The position numbers and the translations under genes are program-made. Below the pieces are notes generated by a model. That model searched no databases. It was not told where the DNA came from and was given only the letters and a program-made list of their open reading frames with translations. This document shows positions 50,859 through 59,536 of a stretch of DNA of 64,000 nt, one piece after another. The DNA is taken from positions 5,952,001 through 6,016,000 of the forward strand of contig NZ_CP109104.1 of NCBI RefSeq assembly GCF_035917675.1, read 5' to 3'. Every line of letters starts with the position of its first letter. Within the stretch, counting starts at the first letter, position 1. Source of the DNA: Streptomyces sp. NBC_01775. GTDB lineage: Bacteria > Actinomycetota > Actinomycetes > Streptomycetales > Streptomycetaceae.

Positions 50859-53800
50859 GTGGGGCGCAAGGTGTCGGAGAAGGCGGAGGACGCGCCGGGT
50901 GAGCGGGGCTGGGCCCGGCGGCTGACCGGATACTGCTGGCGGTACAAACGCGCGGTCGTCCTCGCACTGGGGGCCTCGCTCGGCGGCATGGCCGTCATGG
51001 CGATGGTCCCCCTGCTGACCAAGATCATCATTGATGACGTGGTGGTCGGCGGCGGGGGCGGCCTGTGGATGTGGGTCGGGCTGCTCATAGGCGCCGCCGC
51101 GGTGATCTACGCCTTCACCTTCGCGCGCCGCTACTACGGCGGCAGACTCGCCCTGGACGTCCAGCACGACCTGCGCACCGAGATGTACCGCTCGATCGTC
51201 CGGCTCGACGGCCGCAGCCAGGACGAGCTGTCGACCGGCCAGGTCGTCGGACGCGGCACCAGCGACCTCCAGCTCGTACAGAGCCTCCTGTTCATGCTGC
51301 CGATGATGATCGGCAACGTCCTGCTGTTCCTCCTGGCGCTCGTCGTGATGCTTGCCTTGTCCCCCCTGCTGACGCTCGTCTCCGTCGCCGTCTTCCCGCT
51401 GCTGTGGTGGATAGCCAACCTCAGCCGCAAGCGCCTCTTCCCCGCGACCTGGTACGCGCAGCAGCAGGCCGGGGCCGTCGCCTCGGTGGTGGACGGCTCG
51501 GTCACCGGCGTCCGCGTCGTCAAGGGCTTCGGCCAGGAGGCGCAGGAGACCGGCAAGCTGCGCGCCATCAGCCGCAAGCTGTTCGCCGGCCGGATGCGCA
51601 CCGTACGGCTCAACGCCCGCTACACCCCCTCCCTCCAGGCCGTGCCCTCGCTCGGCCAGGTCGCCATGCTGGCCCTCGGCGGCTGGATGGCCACCCGGGG
51701 ACAGATCACGCTGGGCACCTTCGTGGCCTTCTCCACCTACCTCGCGCAGCTCGTGGGGCCCGTCCGGATGCTCGCGATGATGCTCACCGTCGGGCAGCAG
51801 GCGCGCGCCGGGGTCGAGCGGGTCTACGACCTCATCGACACCGAGCCTCAGATGGCCGAGAGCCCGCACGCCCGCGACCTGCCCGAATCGGCTGACGCCT
51901 CCGTCGAGTTCGACGACGTCACCTTCGGATACTCCTCCGGCAGCCCCGTCCTGGACGGCTTCAGCCTGCGCATCGAGCCCGGTGAGACCGTCGCGCTGGT
52001 CGGCGCCAGCGGCAGCGGCAAGTCCACCGTCTCCATGCTGCTGCCCCGCTACTACGACGTGACGGGCGGCGCCGTGCGCGTCGGCGGCCAGGACGTGCGC
52101 GACCTCACCCTGGCCTCCCTGCGCTCGGCCATCGGGCACGTCCCCGAGAACAGCTTCCTGTTCTCCTCCTCCATAAGGGAGAACATCGCCTACGGCGCAC
52201 CGGATGCCACGGATGAACAGATACGGGCCGCCGCCCGCGCCGCACAGGCCGACGGCTTCATAGGCGAGCTGCCCGACGGTTACGAGACCGCCGTGGGCGA
52301 GCAGGGCCTGACGCTCTCGGGCGGCCAGCGCCAGCGCATAGCGCTCGCCCGCGCCATCCTCACCGACCCCCGGCTGCTGCTCCTGGACGACGCGACCTCC
52401 GCCGTCGACGCCCGGGTCGAGCACGAGATCCACGAGGCGCTGCGCGGCGTGATGGCGGGCCGCACGACGCTGCTGATCGCGCACCGGCAATCCACCCTCG
52501 CGCTGGCCGACCGCATCGCGGTGCTGGACGGGGGACGGCTGGCCGACTTCGGCACCCACGAGGAACTGACCGGCCGCTGCGCCCTGTACCGGCGCCTGCT
52601 GACCGATCCGGACGAGCTGGGCGAGGTGGACCGCGACCCGGCCGGAATGGCCGCACACGACGCGCACAGCGCCGTGGACGGCGTCACTCCCGAGCTGTGG
52701 GTGCGCGCCGAGACCGAGGGCGACGAGACCGACGGCGCGGCGTCCGGCGACGGATCCGGAACGGCCGCGAGCGCCGCGGCGGCACAGGCCGGCCGCCCCG
52801 GCGGCTTCGCCTCTGGGCTGGCCGGATCGCCCGGCAGCCCCGAACTCCTCGCCCAGGTGGCCGCGTTGCCGCCCGCGCTCGATACTCCGGACATCGACGA
52901 GGAGCGCGCCGAGCAGCGCGAGAAGTCCTACGGACTCCGGCGGCTGCTGCGCGGCTTCGGGGCCGCACTGCTGGTCGCGCTCGTCTTCGCCGCACTGGAT
53001 GCCGGATTCGGCCTGGTGCTGCCGGTGCTGATCCGGCACGGCATCGACGACGGCGTGGAAAAGGGCGCCCTGAGCGCCGTGTGGGTGGCCTCGGCACTGG
53101 CGCTGGCCGTGGTGGTCGCCCAGTGGGCCGCGCAGACCGGCTCCCTGCTGCTGACGGGGCGCACCGGGGAGCGGGTGCTGTACGCGCTGCGGGTGAAGAT
53201 CTTCGCGCAGCTCCAGCGCCTCGGCCTCGACTACTACGAACGGCACCTGGCGGGTGCCGTGATGACCCGGATGACGACCGACGTGGACGCGCTCTCCACG
53301 TTCTTGCAGACCGGCCTGGTCACCGCCGTCGTCTCGCTGTTCACCTTCCTGGGCATCCTGGGCGCGCTGCTGGTGATCGACGTCCAGCTCGCGCTGGTCG
53401 TCTTCGCGACGCTGCCGCTGCTGGTTCTCGGCACGGTCTTCTTCCGCAGGCAGAGCGTCAAGGCCTACGAACTGGCGCGCGAGCGGGTCAGCGTCGTGAA
53501 CTCCGACCTCCAGGAGTCCGTGGCGGGCCTCCGGATGGTGCAGGCGTTCCGGGGCGAGGAGCGCGGCGCCGTCCAGTTCGAGCGCCGCAGCGACGGATAC
53601 CGGCGGGCCCGGGTGCGCGGACAGTGGCTGATCTCCGTCTACTTCCCCTTCGTCCAGCTCCTCGCGTCCCTGGCCACCGCCGCCGTGCTCGTCGTGGGCG
53701 CGGGCCGGATCGAGAACGGCACGCTGTCGGCGGGCGCGCTGGTGGCCTATCTCCTCTACATCGAGCTGTTCTTCGCACCCGTGCAGCAGCTCTCGCAGGT

Positions 53801-54836
53801 GTTCGACGGATACCAGCAGGCAGCCGTCTCGCTGCGCCGCATCCAGGAGCTGCTGCGCGAGGAGACCAGCACGCCGCAGGCCCGCTCCCCGCGTGCGGTC
53901 GAGGGGCTGCGCGGCGAGATCACCTTCCAGGACGTCCACTTCCGGTACGCGGCCTCGGAGGTCACTGCGGAGGCGGAAACGGAAACGGCCCCGGACGCGA
54001 CACTCAAGGCGGAGGCCGCTGCCAAGTCGGCTGCTGCTCCCAAGGCGGACGTGGCCCTCAAGGCAGAGGCGGCCCAGGAGGTGGCCCCGGAGGCGGCCGG
54101 TGCTTCATCCGGTGGCGAGGAAGCGCTGTCGGGCATCCGGCTGACGATTCCGGCCGGGCAGACCGTCGCGTTCGTCGGCGAGACCGGCGCCGGCAAGTCC
54201 ACCCTGGTCAAGCTCGTCGCCCGGTTCTACGACCCGAGCGCGGGCGCCGTCCTGGTCGACGGCGAGGACCTGCGGGAACTGGAGCTGACCGGATACCGGC
54301 AGAAAATCGGTGTCGTGCCCCAGGAGCCCTATCTGTTCCCCGGCACCGTGCGGGACGCCATTGCCTACGGCCGGATGGACGCGACCGACGCGCAGGTCGA
54401 GGCGGCGGCGCGCGCCGTGGGGGCGCACGACATGATCGCCTCGCTCTCGGGCGGCTATCTGCACGAGGTGGACGAGCGGGGCCGCAACCTGTCGGCGGGC
54501 CAGCGGCAGCTGATCGCCCTCGCCCGCGCCGAACTCGTCGACCCCGGCATCCTGCTGCTGGACGAGGCGACCGCCGCGCTCGACCTCGCCACCGAGGCGC
54601 TGGTCAACGAGGCCACCGACCAGCTCGCGGGGGCACGCACCACGCTGGTGGTGGCCCACCGGCTGACGACGGCGGCCCGCGCCGACCGCGTCGTCGTCCT
54701 CGACCACGGCCGGGTCGTGGAGGACGGCACCCACGCCGAACTGCTGGAGCTGGACGGCCGCTACGCCCGGCTGTGGCGCACCTACACGGGCGGGGCCGGG
54801 GCGCTGGAGACGGCGCCCGCGCCCGTGGTGAGCTGA
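50859..54836 (+). CDS. fused heterodimer-type ABC exporter (TMD-NBD-TMD-NBD)
   Basis: 1325 aa from the GTG at 50859 (GAGGGG upstream). Two complete ABC-exporter halves in one chain. NBD1: Walker A GASGSGKST (about 383-391), Q-loop position is E430 (HVPENSF), signature LSGGQ, Walker B LLLLDDATS with D511 where the catalytic Glu should be. NBD2: Walker A GETGAGKST (about 1107), VVPQEPYLF, LSAGQ, LLLDEATAALD, all canonical. One ATP site is therefore degenerate, as in BmrCD-type heterodimers. An acidic Ala/Gly linker (about 590-685) joins the halves. NBD2 also has an Ala/Lys/Glu insert of about 55 residues (1033-1087) between its first strands. Substrate unknown; drug or lipid export is typical. 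Confidence 0.95.
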   Translation: MGRKVSEKAEDAPGERGWARRLTGYCWRYKRAVVLALGASLGGMAVMAMVPLLTKIIIDDVVVGGGGGLWMWVGLLIGAAAVIYAFTFARRYYGGRLALDVQHDLRTEMYRSIVRLDGRSQDELSTGQVVGRGTSDLQLVQSLLFMLPMMIGNVLLFLLALVVMLALSPLLTLVSVAVFPLLWWIANLSRKRLFPATWYAQQQAGAVASVVDGSVTGVRVVKGFGQEAQETGKLRAISRKLFAGRMRTVRLNARYTPSLQAVPSLGQVAMLALGGWMATRGQITLGTFVAFSTYLAQLVGPVRMLAMMLTVGQQARAGVERVYDLIDTEPQMAESPHARDLPESADASVEFDDVTFGYSSGSPVLDGFSLRIEPGETVALVGASGSGKSTVSMLLPRYYDVTGGAVRVGGQDVRDLTLASLRSAIGHVPENSFLFSSSIRENIAYGAPDATDEQIRAAARAAQADGFIGELPDGYETAVGEQGLTLSGGQRQRIALARAILTDPRLLLLDDATSAVDARVEHEIHEALRGVMAGRTTLLIAHRQSTLALADRIAVLDGGRLADFGTHEELTGRCALYRRLLTDPDELGEVDRDPAGMAAHDAHSAVDGVTPELWVRAETEGDETDGAASGDGSGTAASAAAAQAGRPGGFASGLAGSPGSPELLAQVAALPPALDTPDIDEERAEQREKSYGLRRLLRGFGAALLVALVFAALDAGFGLVLPVLIRHGIDDGVEKGALSAVWVASALALAVVVAQWAAQTGSLLLTGRTGERVLYALRVKIFAQLQRLGLDYYERHLAGAVMTRMTTDVDALSTFLQTGLVTAVVSLFTFLGILGALLVIDVQLALVVFATLPLLVLGTVFFRRQSVKAYELARERVSVVNSDLQESVAGLRMVQAFRGEERGAVQFERRSDGYRRARVRGQWLISVYFPFVQLLASLATAAVLVVGAGRIENGTLSAGALVAYLLYIELFFAPVQQLSQVFDGYQQAAVSLRRIQELLREETSTPQARSPRAVEGLRGEITFQDVHFRYAASEVTAEAETETAPDATLKAEAAAKSAAAPKADVALKAEAAQEVAPEAAGASSGGEEALSGIRLTIPAGQTVAFVGETGAGKSTLVKLVARFYDPSAGAVLVDGEDLRELELTGYRQKIGVVPQEPYLFPGTVRDAIAYGRMDATDAQVEAAARAVGAHDMIASLSGGYLHEVDERGRNLSAGQRQLIALARAELVDPGILLLDEATAALDLATEALVNEATDQLAGARTTLVVAHRLTTAARADRVVVLDHGRVVEDGTHAELLELDGRYARLWRTYTGGAGALETAPAPVVS

Positions 54837-54860
54837 GCGGGCGGGGTGAGCTGAGCAGGC
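54825..54860. repeat. 18-bp duplication across the ABC gene stop
   Basis: Units 54825-54842 and 54843-54860 share GGTGAGCTGAGC; the first holds the TGA stop (54834-54836). Confidence 0.85.
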
Positions 54861-54902
54861 CGGGAGATCTGTCGAATTCCGGGCAGGCCTCCCGTGCCGT
54901 GC

Positions 54903-55139
54903 TCAGCGGTGGCGATTGCGCTGGTGCTGCTGGGCCGTGCGCTCGTTCCCCCGCCGGTAGTTGCCCGTCCAGCGGGCCATCACCAGCTGTGCCGCGGACG
55001 CGCCGCCGGCGGAGGTGACCTCGGTGAGGAACCGTTCGGCGCTCGCGCCGCGCAGGACTGTGGCCTGGCTGCCGTAGTGGCTGATCACCACGGAACGGTC
55101 ACCACGTCGCTCGAAGGTGAATTCCTGTGCTGCTCCCAT
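54903..55139 (-). CDS. small conserved hypothetical protein
   Basis: 78 aa from the ATG at 55139 (GAGG 10 nt upstream, inside the Nudix stop region). Short beta-type start (MGAAQEFTFERRGDRSVVIS) with SQATVLRGASAERFLTEV, then a basic tail (WTGNYRRGNERTAQQHQR). I recall the pattern as a small Streptomyces protein of unknown role. It follows the Nudix gene by 16 nt, so the two are co-transcribed. Confidence 0.75.
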   Translation of the reverse strand: MGAAQEFTFERRGDRSVVISHYGSQATVLRGASAERFLTEVTSAGGASAAQLVMARWTGNYRRGNERTAQQHQRNRHR

Positions 55140-55155
55140 GTACCGACCGTACGCC

Positions 55156-55650
55156 TCACTCGGCGCACAGGCCGACCAGGTACTCGTCCACGGTCTGCGT
55201 CTGTCCGTACGGCAGCGGCTCATCGCCCGCGCGCCAGTGGATGGCGGAGATCTCGCTGTTCGCCACGAACGGCAGCACGCGCGTCAGCTCTCCCGTGAAC
55301 AGCGCGCCGTACAGGATCCGTTGCTCCCGCCCCAGCGCCGTACGGGAGAAGCCCACGAAGCGCAGCGCAGCCGGATCCGCCACCTGGCAGGTCTCCTCGC
55401 GCAGCTCGCGGACCGCCGCCTCGCGGGGGCTCTCGCCCTCCTCGATGCCGCCTCCAGGCAGCTCCCAGCAGTCCCGGTCCCGCTCGTAGACCATCAGCAG
55501 GCGGCCCTCGTGCCGGACGGCCACCAGTGCGTAGCCGAGGGGAGCGTCCTCGAAGCGGGTGTCCTCGGGCTCCCGGTGGAAGGAGAGCAGCCGCATCCCG
55601 CGCGGCCCCGTGGCCAGCGGAACGGGCGGTGGTGTGGCGGCTTCGGTCAT
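55156..55650 (-). CDS. Nudix hydrolase
   Basis: 164 aa from the ATG at 55650. The Nudix box spans GGIEEGESPREAAVRELREE and keeps all catalytic Glu residues; the usual Gly-hydrophobic pair after REExxE is Cys-Gln here. It hydrolyses a nucleoside diphosphate linked to another moiety; the substrate cannot be predicted. It is upstream of the 78-aa gene and divergent from the S37 peptidase gene. Confidence 0.9.
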   Translation of the reverse strand: MTEAATPPPVPLATGPRGMRLLSFHREPEDTRFEDAPLGYALVAVRHEGRLLMVYERDRDCWELPGGGIEEGESPREAAVRELREETCQVADPAALRFVGFSRTALGREQRILYGALFTGELTRVLPFVANSEISAIHWRAGDEPLPYGQTQTVDEYLVGLCAE

Positions 55651-55819
55651 GCGGCCGAGCGTAGTACGCGCCTGTGACAGCCCCGGTGAACCTTCCGGCG
55701 GAGTCCCGGCGCACCGCTCAGCGGTGTGCCCTTCCCCGTATACGTGCATCTGGGTCTGGCGGAGCGGGGGTTGCGCCGATAGGTTCACGACGACTTTTGG
55801 CGATGTAAGGGGAGGGTGA

Positions 55820-57235
55820 ATGCGTAAAACGCTCAGATGGTTGCTGTCACTGGTGGTGCTCATCAGCACCGTCGGCATCGGCAGCGCCTCGGCGGGGGCC
55901 GCCACCACAGCGGCCGGAACCGACATCAAGGACCGTATCCTCGCGGTGCCCGGCATGAGCCTCATAGAAGAGAAGCCGGTCGACGGATACCGCTACTTCG
56001 TACTCAACTATGAACAGCCCATCGACCACCGGCATCCGGACAAGGGCACCTTCAAGCAGCGCATATCAATTCTGCACAAGGGAGAGGACCGGCCCACGGT
56101 CTTCTTCACCGGCGGATACAACCTGAACACGAATCCCAGCCGGAGCGAGCCGACCCAGATGACGGACGGCAACCAGGTCTCCATGGAATACCGCTTCTTC
56201 ACCCCCTCGCGGCCCGACCCGGCCGACTGGTCGAAGCTCGACATCTGGCAGGCCGCCAGCGACCAGCACCGCATCTTCAAGGCGCTGAAGAAGATCTACG
56301 GCAAGAACTGGATCGCGACCGGCGGCAGCAAGGGCGGCATGACCGCCACCTATTTCCGCCGCTTCTATCCGCACGACATGGACGGCACCGTCGCCTATGT
56401 CGCGCCCAACGACGTGCGCAACGCCGAGGACTCCGCCTACGGGAAGTTCTTCAAGAAGGTCGGCTCCAAGGAGTGCCGCGCCAAGCTGAACGGCGTTCAG
56501 CACGAGATCTTCGATCGGCGTGGCGAGATGGTGTCGCGTATCGAGAAGTGGGCCAAGGAGAACGACTACACCTTCGAGCTCGCCGGCAGCGCCGACAAGG
56601 CGTTCGAACTGGTGGCGCAGGACCTGGTGTGGGGCTTCTGGCAGTACCACCTTGAGTCCGAGTGCGACCAGGTGCCCGCGACCGACGCCTCCACCGACGT
56701 GCTCTACAAGTGGGCCGACGACATCGGCGGCTGGGACGCCGGTACCGACCAGGGCATGCTCCCCTACACGCCGTACTACTACCAGGCCGGCACCCAGCTG
56801 GGCTCGCCCGACTACGAGGAGCCCCTCCTCGACGACGTGCGCAAGTACCCGGGCCTGAACGTGCCGCGCACCTATGTGCCGCGTGACATCCCGGTGAAGT
56901 TCAACAAGCACGACAAGGCGATGCGCGACGTCGACGCCTGGGTGCGCCACGACTCCTCGCAGATGCTCTTCGTCTACGGCCAGAACGACCCCTGGGGCGC
57001 CGAGCCGTTCCGCCCGGGCAAGGGCACCAAGGACACCGCCGTCTACACCGCACCGGGCCAGAACCACGGCGCCAACATCTCCAAGCTGGAGGAGAACGAC
57101 CGCGCCGCCGCGACCCGCGCCCTCATGAAGTGGGCGGACGTGAAGGTCGACCCGAACGAGAAGCCCAAGCGCCTGACCGCGTACGACAAGAAGCTCGACC
57201 GTCCCGACAAGGACGCGCTGACACTGCGCCCCTGA
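55820..57235 (+). CDS. secreted S37 (PS-10) tripeptidyl aminopeptidase
   Basis: 471 aa from the ATG at 55820 with AAGGGGAGGG upstream. A clear Sec signal peptide (about 1-28, cleavage near SAGAA) is followed by an alpha/beta-hydrolase fold of peptidase family S37: nucleophile Ser in TGGSKGGM, Asp in VYGQNDPWG, His in PGQNHGAN. It cleaves tripeptides or prolyl peptides from N-termini outside the cell and helps process secreted proteins and SSI-type inhibitors in relatives. A strong hairpin follows. Confidence 0.9.
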   Translation: MRKTLRWLLSLVVLISTVGIGSASAGAATTAAGTDIKDRILAVPGMSLIEEKPVDGYRYFVLNYEQPIDHRHPDKGTFKQRISILHKGEDRPTVFFTGGYNLNTNPSRSEPTQMTDGNQVSMEYRFFTPSRPDPADWSKLDIWQAASDQHRIFKALKKIYGKNWIATGGSKGGMTATYFRRFYPHDMDGTVAYVAPNDVRNAEDSAYGKFFKKVGSKECRAKLNGVQHEIFDRRGEMVSRIEKWAKENDYTFELAGSADKAFELVAQDLVWGFWQYHLESECDQVPATDASTDVLYKWADDIGGWDAGTDQGMLPYTPYYYQAGTQLGSPDYEEPLLDDVRKYPGLNVPRTYVPRDIPVKFNKHDKAMRDVDAWVRHDSSQMLFVYGQNDPWGAEPFRPGKGTKDTAVYTAPGQNHGANISKLEENDRAAATRALMKWADVKVDPNEKPKRLTAYDKKLDRPDKDALTLRP

Positions 57236-57264
57236 CCGGGCAGCAGTCCTGAAGGAGCAGCCGT
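57231..57264. repeat. degenerate 17-bp duplication across the S37 stop
   Basis: Units 57231-57247 (with TGA at 57233-57235) and 57248-57264 are 13/17 identical and in perfect tandem. Confidence 0.5.
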
Positions 57265-57291
57265 CGCGCGCTGAAGGTGCGCGGCGGCTGC
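57257..57291 (+). terminator. terminator after S37 peptidase
   Basis: 13-bp arms (57257-57269, 57279-57291) with one mismatch and a 9-nt loop, followed by TGTCTGTCG; 21 nt after the stop. Confidence 0.75.
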
Positions 57292-57335
57292 TGTCTGTCG
57301 CGGGCGCGCGCCGGGGCCTTCGCGGAGGAGCCGTC

Positions 57336-58034
57336 TCAGACGCGGCGCGCACAGCCGACCGGCTTGACGCCGCCCAGATCGACGTAGAGGGCCGTACCTG
57401 CCGGGCAGGCCGTACGGTCGCGCAGCTGCCGCTCCACCCGGAACTGCGGCCGGTGTCTGCCCGGGACCTCGGCACAGGGGGTCTCCTTGACCTCGCGCGC
57501 ACGCTCCGTGGCGTAGACGCAGTCGCCCACCACGGTGCGCGGGCCGCCGCCCCCTCCCGGGTCGCCGGGGTGCGGGGGCTCCAGGTAGCGCGCGCAGGCG
57601 TGGCCCTGCCATGCGGTGCCGCCGCTCGTGCCCTGCTCGGGGAAGCGCTCGCTGATGTGCAGTACGAAATCGGTGTGCGCGGGGCAGCGCGGGCTCTTTG
57701 CGCGCGCCCCTTCGTGCCGGGCCCCTTCGTGCCGGGCCACGACCTTGACGGCGGCGCGCTCGCTGTCGCAGGGCACCTCCTCGATCCGCTGCCGGTTGTG
57801 GGTGCCGCACTCGCCCTCGGCGAGGAAGACACCTCCCGGATGCTGGGCGGACGCCGTCCCACGCCCCCGGCTCCCCGCAGGCGGCGCGACGGCGGACGGC
57901 GGGACCTGTCCCGCCCCGGCGGTGGACTCGGCGCCCGGCGAACCGGGCGGGCGCGTACAGCCGTTGGAGGCCAGCGAGAGCACCATCGCGCAGCCCGCCG
58001 CGATGACGGCGGCGCGCATCGCATGGATACGCAT
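57336..58034 (-). CDS. cysteine-rich duplicated lipoprotein (LppU-like)
   Basis: 232 aa from the ATG at 58034. A hydrophobic N-terminus (MRAAVIAAGCAMVLSLASNGC) with Cys in SNGC suggests a lipoprotein, though the lipobox is weak. Two tandem copies of a Cys-containing domain follow a Pro/Gly/Ala linker: copy 1 (about 70-150) and copy 2 (about 165-232) share G-x-C, E-x-PC, CPA(H/G)T and a final Cys. This resembles the LppU/SCO3897-like secreted family I recall. Extracytoplasmic; role unknown. Confidence 0.75.
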   Translation of the reverse strand: MRIHAMRAAVIAAGCAMVLSLASNGCTRPPGSPGAESTAGAGQVPPSAVAPPAGSRGRGTASAQHPGGVFLAEGECGTHNRQRIEEVPCDSERAAVKVVARHEGARHEGARAKSPRCPAHTDFVLHISERFPEQGTSGGTAWQGHACARYLEPPHPGDPGGGGGPRTVVGDCVYATERAREVKETPCAEVPGRHRPQFRVERQLRDRTACPAGTALYVDLGGVKPVGCARRV

Positions 58035-58459
58035 GTGTAGCCCGGCACCCCCGGTCGCTCTCCGCTCTCGCACCCCACGGCTCCCGCCGGCGCGCTTCCA
58101 GCCTGCCCGCGGCCCGGCGGCGGGGCCATCCGTCGAAGGAGTGAGCCACCACCGGCGCAGTCGGAGGGGGCGCGCCGGTGGCGGCGTACCGCCTTCCACG
58201 GCCGGCGGAGAGGGTGGTCAGCGACGCAGCCAGCAGCGAAGCCGACACCGTGCCGTGGCGACTCAGCGGCGGTACGCCGGTGGGACGTTCCGCGCTGGGC
58301 ACAGGTTCCGGGATTTCCAGGAACAAGGCGAAATGATGTGACCGGTCCGGCAGTTGTGTGAACGGCCTTCCACGCCTGTGAACGCCACCGCGCGCTGCCC
58401 TGCCGCGCGCTGCCCCGTACGCCGTCCCCCGGTCGGCGGAGGACGCGCCCGGGCGGACG
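58035..58459. other. 425-bp gap without a supported gene
   Basis: It separates the lipoprotein start from the 3' end of the isomerase gene, both on the minus strand. It should hold the lipoprotein promoter; I see no convincing -10/-35, repeat or hairpin. Confidence 0.5.
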
Positions 58460-59323
58460 CTACGCCGCGTCCGCGAGCAGGCCGAGCAGATGGTCGCGCA
58501 CGGCCGGCAACAGAGCGGGCAGCTCGCGCACCTCCGGATACCAGCGCTTTTCGTACTCCCAGCACAGCCACTCCCCGGCCCCGCCACCGGACGCCGAGTC
58601 GCTCCGCTCGCTCCCCGGCGCCTCGCCCGGGTCCTCGGCGGCGTCTCCCGCCCTGGTGAGGAGTTCCACGACCTCGGCGAGCGGCAGCACCCCCTCGCCC
58701 GGCGGCAGCGGCGTGGTGTCCTCGCGGGAGGCGATGTCCTTGACCTGGACGTAGCCCAGGTACGGCGCGAGCATCCGGTGCGTCTTTGCCGGGTCCTCCC
58801 CGCCGCGCCAGGTGTGCATCACGTCCCACAGCACCCCGGCGCCCGGATGGTCGACCGCCCGCAGGACGCGTGCCGCGTCCGCGCCCGTACGGTGCGAGTC
58901 GTGGGTCTCCAGCAGCACCCGGACACCCAGGTCGGAGGCCATCGCCGCGCCCTTCGCCAGCCGCCTGGCCGCCGTGGCGTCCCCCTCGGCGAGGCCCGCG
59001 TCCCCGCCGCCGGGGAAGACCCGGGCGTACGGCGCGCCCAGGTCGCGGGCCAGCTCCAGCAGGGCGCGCAGCCGGGAGAGCACCTCGGCGTCCTCGCCGC
59101 GCTCGGCGACCCTCGGGTATCCGGCGACGCACAGGATCTGGATGCCCGCCTCCTTGAACCGCTCCACGACCTCCACCCGGTCGGTCAGCCCGAGACCGGG
59201 GTGGACCGGCTCTTCCGGATGAGCGCGCAGTTCGACCCCGTGGAAACCGGCTCCCGAGGCCAGCCGCAGCACCTCGGGCACGGGCATACCGGGAACGCCG
59301 AGGGTGGAGAAGGCGAGTCGCAT
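58460..59323 (-). CDS. sugar phosphate isomerase/epimerase-type TIM barrel
   Basis: 287 aa from the ATG at 59323. AP-endonuclease-2/xylose-isomerase-like barrel: MRLAFSTLGVPG, FHGVELR, LLETHDSH, GVLWDVMHTW, GYVQVKD and WEYEKRWYPE supply the metal-binding Glu/Asp/His residues. A Ser/Gly/Glu-rich loop (about 230-250) is inserted before the last strand. Probably an isomerase or epimerase of a keto-sugar or inositol derivative. It lies 213 bp after the LacI gene on the same strand and opposite the Gfo/DUF993 operon, so it belongs to the same catabolic locus. Confidence 0.88.
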   Translation of the reverse strand: MRLAFSTLGVPGMPVPEVLRLASGAGFHGVELRAHPEEPVHPGLGLTDRVEVVERFKEAGIQILCVAGYPRVAERGEDAEVLSRLRALLELARDLGAPYARVFPGGGDAGLAEGDATAARRLAKGAAMASDLGVRVLLETHDSHRTGADAARVLRAVDHPGAGVLWDVMHTWRGGEDPAKTHRMLAPYLGYVQVKDIASREDTTPLPPGEGVLPLAEVVELLTRAGDAAEDPGEAPGSERSDSASGGGAGEWLCWEYEKRWYPEVRELPALLPAVRDHLLGLLADAA

Positions 59324-59463
59324 GCGCTCAGAGGACCAGATGCCGGTCCCGTCCTACAAGCTCCCTGCCGTAACTGTGGTGGTGATTCTCCGACGTCAGA
59401 GTGAATCCCCGCTCCCGGCACGGGGCCACCGGCGGTGGTCCGCGCGCCGTGCGTGGCTCTCCA

Positions 59464-59509
59464 TCCGGGCGCACCGCGCCTCGAAGTCCGGGCGCACCGC
59501 GCCTCGGAA
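59464..59509. repeat. 23-bp tandem duplication after the LacI gene
   Basis: Two units (59464-59486, 59487-59509) share 21 of 23 bases (core CGGGCGCACCGCGCCTCG). They lie 28 nt beyond the LacI stop. Confidence 0.85.
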
Positions 59510-59536
59510 CGCGCGCGGCGCGAGCGCCGTGGCGGC

